Below, piece by piece: positions 1 through 5,894 of a stretch of DNA of 6,608 nt. The stretch is from contig NVTG01000071.1 in NCBI GenBank assembly GCA_002401495.1, positions 1 through 6,608 on the forward strand. The letters are read 5' to 3'. A program made the position numbers and the translations under genes. This DNA is from Candidatus Kaiserbacteria bacterium. GTDB taxonomy: Bacteria; Patescibacteria; Paceibacteria; UBA9973; UBA2100. How positions within the stretch are numbered: the stretch's first letter is position 1; each line of letters begins with the position of its first letter. Below the pieces are notes generated by a model. The model was not told the DNA's origin, made no database searches, and saw only the letters and a list, made by a program, of their open reading frames with translations.

Positions 1-1465
1 TGAGTGATATCAACAATGATGCAAGAAGTGCACATAGATAAGATGCCGCTAGTGGGGTGAAAAGTCGCCCTTCGAGGCCTGATAAATTAAACAGCGGCAA
101 AAATACCAGCGCAATGATCAGAGTCGCCAAAAAGATCGAGTTTCGAACTTCAGAGGATGCCTCATAAATGACTCTCAGCGAGTGTCGTGGGTGCGAGAGT
201 GCAGCATTTTCTTTGAGGCGCCGATGGATGTTTTCGACATCGACAATAGAGTCATCGACTAATTCGCCGATAGCTATAGCGAGTCCTCCAAGGGTCATGG
301 TGTTGACTGATAGACCGAAAAATTTAAAGGCAATAAAGGTGGTGAAAAATGAGAGAGGTATGGCCATCAGCGTGATTAGGCTCATTCTTAAATTGGCAAG
401 AAATACCAAAAGAACGAGAAACACGAGCACTGTGCCGTACTTCAGCTTAGAAGTGATGCCATTGATTGCAGCGTTGATGAAATTGGCTTGCTTGAATACA
501 TTGGTATTGATGACTAATGATTCTGGCAGTGAAGGCGAAAGTTGCCTAATGACTTCGTCAACGGATTTTGTCACTTGGACGGTGTCGGCTCCAGGTTGTT
601 TTTGGATGACCATAATGACTGCAGGGCTTCCCATGTAACTGCCATCGCCTCGTTTCACTCGGGCTCCAATTTGAACGGCTGCGATGTCTTTGATTAAAAC
701 TGGTTTTCCAAAGTGAAGGCCAATAACGGTTTTTTCAATATCTTCAATCGATGAGACAGCACCGATATTTCGAACCAGTAGCTCCTGAGGCCCTTGGTCG
801 ACAAATCCACCGGTGGTATTCTGGCTGATTTTAGAGAGGGCCGAATCTAGTTGATCCACGGTGATTTGATAGCGGTTTAACTTCTTTGCAGAAATTAGAA
901 TCTGATATTGCTTGAGTCCTCCGCCGATGGAGATCACCTGTGCCACTCCCGGTATGGATAAAAGCCTCGGGCGAACGGACCACTCAGCCAATGTGCGAAT
1001 TTGAATGGGCGAGAGTTTTTCGTCTTTTGAAGAGAGTGCAATTTGCTGGATTTGTCCCATCAGACTAGCGATGGGCGCCATCACCGGAATCGCGTCTTTT
1101 GGCAGTTGACCTCTGACCAGTTGCAATCGTTCAGCCACAAGTTGGCGGCTGCGGTATAGGTCTGAATTCCAAGAAAATTCCAGGTAAATGACTGAAAGAC
1201 CAATGCCTGATGTTGAGCGAATTCTTTCGAGCCCTGCAAGGCCGTTCAGCGTGTTTTCGAGCGGTAGAGTGATCAGCACTTCGACTTCTTCAGGTGCTCT
1301 ACCGTGCCCTTCGGTCATAATAGTTACAATGGGTTTGGTCAGGTCGGGAAAAACGTCAATTGGCAATTGGTTGAGAGTTAAACTACCGTAAACGATCGTA
1401 AGTGCTGCGATCCCGGTGACGATCAGTCGATGGGAGAGCGCAAGGCGTATAATTGCATTGAGCAT
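1..1465 (-). CDS. RND efflux transporter, inner-membrane permease subunit (N-terminal 488 codons, partial)
   Basis: Proton-driven inner-membrane pump of a tripartite efflux system that would work with a periplasmic adaptor and a TolC-like channel. I translated the minus strand from ATG at 1465 and found an open frame to the left edge, about half of a roughly 1000-1050 residue family member. TM1 is at residues 10-30. A porter segment follows that resembles heavy-metal (CzcA/CusA, HME) pumps: PLENTLNGLAGLERIRSTS, then SRQLVAERLQ. TM2-TM4 follow, with IGELVDDSIVDVENIHR at 399-415. D404/D405 match the proton-relay Asp pair of AcrB-type pumps, whereas CusA and CzcA carry fewer acidic residues there. 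The segment PLFNLSGLEGRLFTPLA near 462-478 is typical of the family. A GAGG ribosome site lies 8 nt before the ATG. The His-rich neighbour favours a metal substrate, but the substrate-site residues lie outside the window. Confidence 0.93.
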   Translation of the reverse strand, partial: MLNAIIRLALSHRLIVTGIAALTIVYGSLTLNQLPIDVFPDLTKPIVTIMTEGHGRAPEEVEVLITLPLENTLNGLAGLERIRSTSGIGLSVIYLEFSWNSDLYRSRQLVAERLQLVRGQLPKDAIPVMAPIASLMGQIQQIALSSKDEKLSPIQIRTLAEWSVRPRLLSIPGVAQVISIGGGLKQYQILISAKKLNRYQITVDQLDSALSKISQNTTGGFVDQGPQELLVRNIGAVSSIEDIEKTVIGLHFGKPVLIKDIAAVQIGARVKRGDGSYMGSPAVIMVIQKQPGADTVQVTKSVDEVIRQLSPSLPESLVINTNVFKQANFINAAINGITSKLKYGTVLVFLVLLVFLANLRMSLITLMAIPLSFFTTFIAFKFFGLSVNTMTLGGLAIAIGELVDDSIVDVENIHRRLKENAALSHPRHSLRVIYEASSEVRNSIFLATLIIALVFLPLFNLSGLEGRLFTPLAASYLCALLASLLISL

Positions 1466-1526
1466 AACTCATACCTCAAATTATGAAGTTAATAAGAAAT
1501 CGATAATAAACTATAGAATTGAGGTG

Positions 1527-1865
1527 TTAGGCTCGGGGAGGCTGAAATGGACTTCGAGTGTGTGGATCAGAGATCAACTGCTCAGGTGGCGCTTCGGCTA
1601 AAAGGCGATCACTTTCTAGAAAAGAAACATTTTGAAAATTGGATAGAAAATTGCCGTGGTGACAGCACTTGTGTTGATGATCAGAGTGGTCATCGCTTTC
1701 CTGTTCAGAGTCAGATGGTGCCGGCAAGGTATGGTCGCTCAGAACTAGGGCATCATCGCAGTGGTCGTAATCCAACTCGACGGTGTGCGAACTATTGGCG
1801 ATACTTGCCAATACAAAGAGCGAGATCATTAAAAAATGCAAAAGGCGAAATTTTCTCATCGACAT
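1527..1865 (-). CDS. Small exported His/Asp/Cys-rich protein, probable periplasmic metal-binding accessory of the RND pump
   Basis: Predicted 112 residues starting MSMRKF. A basic start and a hydrophobic stretch at about 8-22 form a signal peptide, with likely cleavage near residues 24-26. The mature part is rich in possible metal ligands: DYDHCDD (32-38), then DDHSDHQHKCCHH (58-70). It ends in FQPPRA. Small His-rich exported proteins with a Pro/Arg-rich tail (CzcI-like) are known beside metal RND pumps; likeness to that group is my inference from composition and position. The start is uncertain. ATG 1865, ATG 1859 or GTG 1868 would all keep the signal peptide, while a TTG at 1925 would bury it behind 20 extra residues. 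The best GAGG site lies 19 nt before 1865, which is unusually far. It lies 61 bp upstream of the RND gene on the same strand, so the two are probably co-transcribed. Confidence 0.72.
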   Translation of the reverse strand: MSMRKFRLLHFLMISLFVLASIANSSHTVELDYDHCDDALVLSDHTLPAPSDSEQESDDHSDHQHKCCHHGNFLSNFQNVSFLESDRLLAEAPPEQLISDPHTRSPFQPPRA

Positions 1866-1921
1866 CACAAGTCTATGTCTTTTTATCCTCTGAAGCAAAT
1901 GGCCTGCACTGCGCTGGATCG

Positions 1922-1950
1922 TCAATATGTCTCATTTTGGCGATTTACAA
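1922..1950 (-). promoter_or_regulatory. Candidate sigma70-type promoter for the His-rich/RND genes
   Basis: On the minus strand, TTGTAA (1950-1945) is followed after exactly 17 bases by TATTGA (1927-1922). This gives a plausible leader of about 50 bases before the start at 1865. The boxes are only moderate matches to consensus. Both lie under or next to the inverted repeat at 1927-1958, as expected if that repeat is an operator. Confidence 0.3.
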
Positions 1951-1958
1951 CGAGACAT
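1927..1958. repeat. Inverted repeat, candidate operator in divergent promoter region
   Basis: Arms ATGTCTCATT (1927-1936) and AACGAGACAT (1949-1958) pair at 9 of 10 positions across a 12-base loop, and the outer seven are perfect. There is no T-tract on either side, so it does not look like a terminator. Its place across the candidate leftward promoter suggests binding by a dimeric regulator, possibly metal-responsive, but no regulator gene is visible in the window. Confidence 0.5.
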
Positions 1959-1970
1959 TCTGCCGCGATC

Positions 1971-2000
1971 TTGGTCAAAGTATCGAAAATAGAGTATTTT
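1971..2000 (+). promoter_or_regulatory. Candidate promoter for the lipoprotein gene
   Basis: TTGGTC (1971-1976) and TATTTT (1995-2000) are separated by 18 bases. Transcription from this pair would begin almost at the ribosome site AAGAGG (2003-2008), giving a very short leader, so the call is weak. The overlapping TTTTATAAG recurs upstream of the receiver gene. Confidence 0.25.
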
Positions 2001-2019
2001 ATAAGAGGTGGTGTGAAAT

Positions 2020-3603
2020 ATGAAAACTATTTCGAAAGCTAGTCTGCTGTTGGCAAGTTTACTTGCAGTTGTCGTTTTATTTCAAAACTGTGGCAAAGTA
2101 GAACCATTTTCTCTAGAAAAAACGATTGAAGATATGGAATCTGCTGCGGTGGTAGATCCGCAAATAGAGTCGCATGTATCTGAACAAGATATGGAAGCGG
2201 CTGCGGTGGCAGAACCGCAAATAGAGCCGCAATTATCTCCCAAGAAGGCTCAGGTGAAGAAAGAGGCTTCCAAAAAGTCGGCATCAATTCTGAATAAAAC
2301 AAGTTACGGATTAATTAGTTCTATCACAGTAGAAAAAAAATCTGGCCAAAGAGCAACGAACACTAAATACCGCAGTTATTTGACTCGAAAGATTAAGGTA
2401 AAAAAAGGTGATTATCTTATTTTGCATGGTTTGGTTGAGGGAACGCATGAGCCTCCACCCGGAGACTTATCGACTTCAGTTTTTTATTCGTATCTGGCAT
2501 GCAATGGGGCAAGGTCGTCAGCTTATCGAATGAAAACTCTCAAACGTGCTGGTGGTAACCACCATGGGTCTTTTGCAGTATCAGGTGTCTGTAAGGTTAA
2601 AAAAAATCACTCTCTTCGTGTGGACTTGATGGCGCGAACATCTCGCGTAAAAGGCTTGGTTCATTTTTCGAAACAAACCCAGTTAATTATTAACCATTAC
2701 CGTCCGTATCTGCCCTCTAGCTCAATCACAAATCTCGCTGCTGCTTGGTGGCCAAAGAAGACATTCAGGGCTAAATCGAGCAGTTCTAGTTTTTATTTTC
2801 AAAATCGTTCTGATCCTTATCGAACGAAATATCGGCTGCTAAGTGCGAAACTAAACGTTTATAAAGGTGATTTAATTTATGCCTATGCTCAAGGAAGTGC
2901 TGAGAAACCTAATAAAGAAATTCCGATGTTTGGTTTTGAACTGCGGGTAGATGGAAAACGCCATAGTGTTGCAACGGAAAATCCGACGCCAAAAGAACTG
3001 TTCCGATTGACTCAATATGGAATTGGTATGTGGAGTGCGCCACGCTCAGGATCGACGTTGATTGATAGTGCTGTTTACGGCCTAGAAAGCAGTGCCGTTG
3101 TACCGCGGATGCTTGCTCGAAGAAGCTACGCAGCACTCGATGGAATTATTTTTAGCAAAGGGTATGGTGCGAAGTCTTTTGGTCTAACTGGAGTGACACG
3201 AGCTGCCTTGTCAAAAAATACCAAGGTTCACCCAGATAAAAAACGAGTACGCGTGGCTCCTATGCAGACTATTAAATTCGCTAAGAGTGGTTTTCTGCGG
3301 GCTAAGTCTATGGCGACTTTCAAATATCTTGGGGCAGATGTTCGCAGCTGCTTCATTCGTATGGAGCTTAAACAAGGCAGTCGAGTATTGGAGCGGTCTC
3401 CCGTAGCTGGTCGATATTTAAAAAAACCATATACCTATTCAAATCTCAGTGTTGAACGCATTTTTCAGATCAAAAGGCCTGGCAGCTATCGAGTGGAGTC
3501 TTATGTTTATTGCTCGGGCAAGAGGAAAAATAAAACTCCTGTTGAGATTGTGGCGTACGGATCTGGAGTTGTGTTAACTCGTTTTGAGCGGTTGATAGAA
3601 TGA
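2020..3603 (+). CDS. Predicted lipoprotein with tandem 19-residue repeat and three beta-rich modules, function unknown
   Basis: 527 residues; I do not recognise the family. ATG 2020 is preceded by AAGAGG 11 nt upstream. The N-terminus is a lipoprotein-type signal: Lys-containing start, hydrophobic core 8-21, then L-F-Q-N-C24-G. The -3 to -1 residues are non-canonical for a lipobox but fit the Bdellovibrio style as I remember it. Residues 38-75 are two copies of a 19-residue acidic/Ala/Pro repeat, followed by a Lys-rich linker (75-88), probably a flexible stalk. Three beta-strand-rich modules follow, roughly 95-230, 235-382 and 384-527. The first two share TKYR followed by a V-x-KGD segment (116-131 and 269-284), which points to internal duplication. 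Cys pairs C161/C191 and C444/C498 could form disulfides. The mature protein is strongly basic. It lies 19 bp upstream of the glycosidase-like gene, so a joint envelope role, such as binding a polymer, is an inference. Confidence 0.9.
   Translation: MKTISKASLLLASLLAVVVLFQNCGKVEPFSLEKTIEDMESAAVVDPQIESHVSEQDMEAAAVAEPQIEPQLSPKKAQVKKEASKKSASILNKTSYGLISSITVEKKSGQRATNTKYRSYLTRKIKVKKGDYLILHGLVEGTHEPPPGDLSTSVFYSYLACNGARSSAYRMKTLKRAGGNHHGSFAVSGVCKVKKNHSLRVDLMARTSRVKGLVHFSKQTQLIINHYRPYLPSSSITNLAAAWWPKKTFRAKSSSSSFYFQNRSDPYRTKYRLLSAKLNVYKGDLIYAYAQGSAEKPNKEIPMFGFELRVDGKRHSVATENPTPKELFRLTQYGIGMWSAPRSGSTLIDSAVYGLESSAVVPRMLARRSYAALDGIIFSKGYGAKSFGLTGVTRAALSKNTKVHPDKKRVRVAPMQTIKFAKSGFLRAKSMATFKYLGADVRSCFIRMELKQGSRVLERSPVAGRYLKKPYTYSNLSVERIFQIKRPGSYRVESYVYCSGKRKNKTPVEIVAYGSGVVLTRFERLIE
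2131..2244 (+). repeat. Two tandem 57-bp copies (19 codons each) within the lipoprotein gene
   Basis: Units 2131-2187 and 2188-2244 agree at 45 of 57 bases by hand count. They encode DMESAAVVDPQIESHVSEQ and DMEAAAVAEPQIEPQLSPK. The unit is a whole number of codons, so copy number can change without breaking the frame. It sits between the lipid anchor and the folded part, where a length-variable stalk is expected. Confidence 0.9.
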
Positions 3604-3622
3604 GCGATCGGACGGGCAAAGT

Positions 3623-5356
3623 ATGCGCAAAATAAAGTTAATTATTTTTAGCCTGGTCCTTTTGGCGGTGATTTTACCGTTTCAAAATTTTGACAAATTG
3701 TCCGGTTCGAAAACACTTCCATTTATAATAGTGAATCACGACCTTTACGTTCATACATTACAGCCTTTGATTGACGGAGAAGGTAAAGCATTGAGTCCTA
3801 TTGGTCACAGCTATGAAGAGGTCATGTCGGAGCTGTCGAAGGCAAAGCGAGACATTACCGGCAATGGAGCCGGTTTTAGCCTGAGTTTGACCTACGGTAG
3901 CCATTCACTTTGGTACTGGACTGGCAAATTGTCATATAAAGAGTGGTTGTGCCGGCTCCTGAAGGGGGCATGTAAGACTCTATTGAGTGAAGAAAGATTA
4001 GATAATTTAATTTCAGGGAAAGTCGAGAACCGACAAATTTTAAATGACCTTGAGCCCGGAACGATCGTAAGCGTTCGCATGAATGACCATCATCATGTAA
4101 ATGGTGCAGAGAAGTTTCTAGATGGCAGTTTTTCTTCGTCTGAAAAACTGATCACTAGAAAGATTGCAGCTATTTCCCCAGAGTTTCTGATTTTTTTGAA
4201 ACGAGGTTTTGTGGTTTCAAAAAAGGAACGCGCCAAATACGGTAAATTTAGTGATGGGCCTGGCTGTAAAGAAGATGGTTACTCTCTGGATTTTAGTAAA
4301 ATAGATGTTATTAATCACAGGTACCGCCAGATTAGAGCTCTATTGCTAAACGACAATACTGAAGCTGTAGAATTAGATTTTAGTCGCTCGCCCTGTTATT
4401 TTCCTGAAAGGGTTTCCGTTAGTCGAAGACGCTATTTTATGAATTTATTATTGAGTCGAGTTTTTCGTGATAGAAACCAAATTGCAAAAACTGGCAGACA
4501 CGTAAAAATTATTATTCGGATTCCGATAGATGTTGAAGAACATCATTTTGGAATTTCTTGGACGCGTTTACTCAAACGAAAAGCCGATGCAATTATTTTG
4601 GCAAAAAGATTACCTTACAATTCATCTGATTGGAAAATGCCGACAGCTTTTCGAAACAATGGCGACACAAAAATATATGGAGAGATTTACCCAATCTCTG
4701 ATGCCGCTTCGACTTCGACCGGAGTTGCTCGAAGACAAGCTCACCTGAACGAATTGTACACAACAGCTTACGAAATGCGTCGGGCTGGGGTCGATGGAAT
4801 TTCACTTTTTAACTTTCAGTATTACTTTAAAAGCAATTCGGGACTGATGCCTGCAGACCGGTTTGGTTGGTCAGATGTGTTGTCTTGCATAAAGTCTATT
4901 AAGTGTCTTGAGGGAAAGCGCGGCAGTTATTTTTTGGTAAATAGAAATTCGAAAAGTGATCTAAATGCTCGAGTTCTAAGACATTCTACGTACAGTCGAT
5001 TTACAATTAGTCGTCCGTCCTTACGCGTCTCGAAAAGGAATCGTTTCTTCCTTCGGGTTCAATTGAGAGGAACAAAATATAAGAGGGAGTGGAGTGCTCA
5101 AGATCTTTTCGTCGACGTGAATGGCAAGGAGTTCCGTTTGATACGGACGACTCGCCTTCCAGGTATCGATCCGGTATATAATTTCCCGAACCGCATGGGC
5201 GGAAGGGAATTTGCGCGTTCATGGAAAGATGTGCGAACGTCAAGGCACCGGTATATACCGGTTTCGGCTTTGCGAAACGGGACAAATAAGATAAGGGTTT
5301 ATTACAAAGGCAGAGGGCGAACGATGCCTATTCGGTTGTCGGTTGTATTGGATTGA
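3623..5356 (+). CDS. Exported glycoside-hydrolase-like TIM-barrel protein with C-terminal beta-sandwich
   Basis: 577 residues. The signal segment 1-23 (hydrophobic 6-20) ends P-F-Q-N-F-D-K, copying the neighbour's lipobox region but with Phe23 where Cys would be. It should therefore be secreted or membrane-tethered, not lipidated. The barrel-like part is about 32-430: first strand FIIVNHD (34-40), SVRMNDHHH (150-158), VELDFSRSP (249-257), VKIIIRIPI (294-302), YGEIYP (352-357) and GVDGISLFNF (389-398). I recall this strand order and the RMND-H and ELDF motifs from uncharacterised glycosyl-hydrolase-like proteins of Planctomycetes and Verrucomicrobia (GHL-type families); no search was possible. 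E250 or D252 and E354 are the best candidate catalytic acids. Residues 465-577 (DLFVDVNGKEF, then RNGTNKIRV) resemble a jelly-roll carbohydrate-binding domain. The start is ATG 3623 with only a weak GGACGGG site. Probably an operon with the lipoprotein gene; the substrate is unknown. Confidence 0.88.
   Translation: MRKIKLIIFSLVLLAVILPFQNFDKLSGSKTLPFIIVNHDLYVHTLQPLIDGEGKALSPIGHSYEEVMSELSKAKRDITGNGAGFSLSLTYGSHSLWYWTGKLSYKEWLCRLLKGACKTLLSEERLDNLISGKVENRQILNDLEPGTIVSVRMNDHHHVNGAEKFLDGSFSSSEKLITRKIAAISPEFLIFLKRGFVVSKKERAKYGKFSDGPGCKEDGYSLDFSKIDVINHRYRQIRALLLNDNTEAVELDFSRSPCYFPERVSVSRRRYFMNLLLSRVFRDRNQIAKTGRHVKIIIRIPIDVEEHHFGISWTRLLKRKADAIILAKRLPYNSSDWKMPTAFRNNGDTKIYGEIYPISDAASTSTGVARRQAHLNELYTTAYEMRRAGVDGISLFNFQYYFKSNSGLMPADRFGWSDVLSCIKSIKCLEGKRGSYFLVNRNSKSDLNARVLRHSTYSRFTISRPSLRVSKRNRFFLRVQLRGTKYKREWSAQDLFVDVNGKEFRLIRTTRLPGIDPVYNFPNRMGGREFARSWKDVRTSRHRYIPVSALRNGTNKIRVYYKGRGRTMPIRLSVVLD
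5247..5262. repeat. Perfect 16-bp palindrome inside the glycosidase-like gene
   Basis: ACCGGTATATACCGGT equals its own reverse complement and encodes part of H-R-Y-I-P-V. Ten of its bases, CCGGTATATA, also occur at 5171-5180. A role is unproven. Confidence 0.85.
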
Positions 5357-5453
5357 TGTAAATGACACAAAATGAGTCGATATTATTGAGTTTTATGAAC
5401 AATTCGCGATTGATTGAATCGAAACCTTTTATAAGGATTACTGTGAAATCAGC
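5357..5453. promoter_or_regulatory. Intergenic leader of the receiver gene
   Basis: This 97-bp gap holds no gene. Near its end, TTTTATAAG (5427-5435) and TGTGAAAT (5442-5449) repeat, with the same six-base spacing, the sequence just before the lipoprotein gene (1997-2019). The ribosome-site-like AAGGA (5433-5437) is 16 nt from the ATG at 5454 but 5 nt from an out-of-frame GTG at 5443. I found no clear -35/-10 pair with normal spacing and no convincing terminator for the upstream gene. Confidence 0.45.
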
Positions 5454-5894
5454 ATGGAGTTAAAGGCATCAAATCCAATTTTAGTGGTTGAGGATAATGA
5501 GGATGATTATGAGGTCCTGCAGCGCTCCTTTAAAAAAGCAGGGTTTGAGCGACCTGTCGTGCATGTTGTGAACGGCGAAAAGGCGTTGGACTATCTTTAT
5601 AACGAGATAGATGCGTCGATACGTCCCGGCCTTGTTTTGCTGGACATCAATATGCCCGGAATTGGTGGGCTTGAAGTGTTGCAGAAAATCAAAACAAATG
5701 CCAAGTTAAAGTCAATTCCTGTAGTGATGTTGACCACATCGGACTCTTCTCTGGATATCAATAAATGCTACAAACTTGGTGCAAATGGCTACATTGCCAA
5801 GCCCGTAGATTTTGAAAAATTCATTGAGGCTATGAAGTCCGTTAAGAGCTTTTTCTTTGAAGCAGCATCGCTACCAAATTCTGACGATGGTTAG
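5454..5894 (+). CDS. Stand-alone response-regulator receiver domain protein (CheY/Rcp1-like)
   Basis: 146 residues forming one complete receiver domain and no output domain, a usual length for Rcp1-type regulators. It would accept phosphate from a sensor kinase and act by protein contact in the cytoplasm. Key residues are present: acidic pair E13/D14 in ILVVEDNEDD, phospho-acceptor D64 in LLDINMPG, T94 in VVMLTTSD, Y113, and K116-P117 in GYIAKPVD. The DYLYN segment (46-50) and LTTS are typical of the Rcp1 group, which often pairs with phytochrome or hybrid kinases. No kinase is in the window, so the partner is unknown. ATG 5454 is the first possible start after an in-frame stop at 5415-5417. 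The stop codon overlaps that of the convergent pentapeptide gene. Confidence 0.95.
   Translation: MELKASNPILVVEDNEDDYEVLQRSFKKAGFERPVVHVVNGEKALDYLYNEIDASIRPGLVLLDINMPGIGGLEVLQKIKTNAKLKSIPVVMLTTSDSSLDINKCYKLGANGYIAKPVDFEKFIEAMKSVKSFFFEAASLPNSDDG

Larger units (their letters stand above)
1866..2019. promoter_or_regulatory. Divergent intergenic control region
   Basis: This 154-bp spacer separates the leftward His-rich/RND genes from the rightward lipoprotein gene, so it should carry both promoters. It contains a large inverted repeat at 1927-1958 and several ATGTC/GACAT half-sites, including 1875-1879; another, 1861-1865, lies just inside the leftward gene. I found no convincing coding capacity of its own. 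Confidence 0.6.

Noticed and set aside
168..638. 156-codon plus-strand open frame
   Set aside because: It is wholly antisense to the RND transporter, whose translation shows strong family motifs on the other strand.
1547..2023. 158-codon plus-strand open frame opposite the His-rich gene
   Set aside because: It lies antisense to a frame with a clear signal peptide and metal-ligand cluster, runs across the divergent promoter region, and its translation shows no recognisable domain or signal.
3600..3635. ATGA overlap at the end of the lipoprotein gene as a coupled start
   Set aside because: The ATG at 3600 is out of frame with the downstream gene and opens only an 11-codon frame ending in TAA.
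4530..4748. 72-codon plus-strand frame inside the glycosidase-like gene
   Set aside because: Out-of-frame shadow of barrel strands with clear motifs; no ribosome site or domain.
5403..5430. Possible terminator: TTCGCGATT / AATCGAA hairpin followed by CCTTTT
   Set aside because: The stem is AT-rich with a two-base bulge, and the T-run is short and interrupted. It also overlaps the leader of the next gene.
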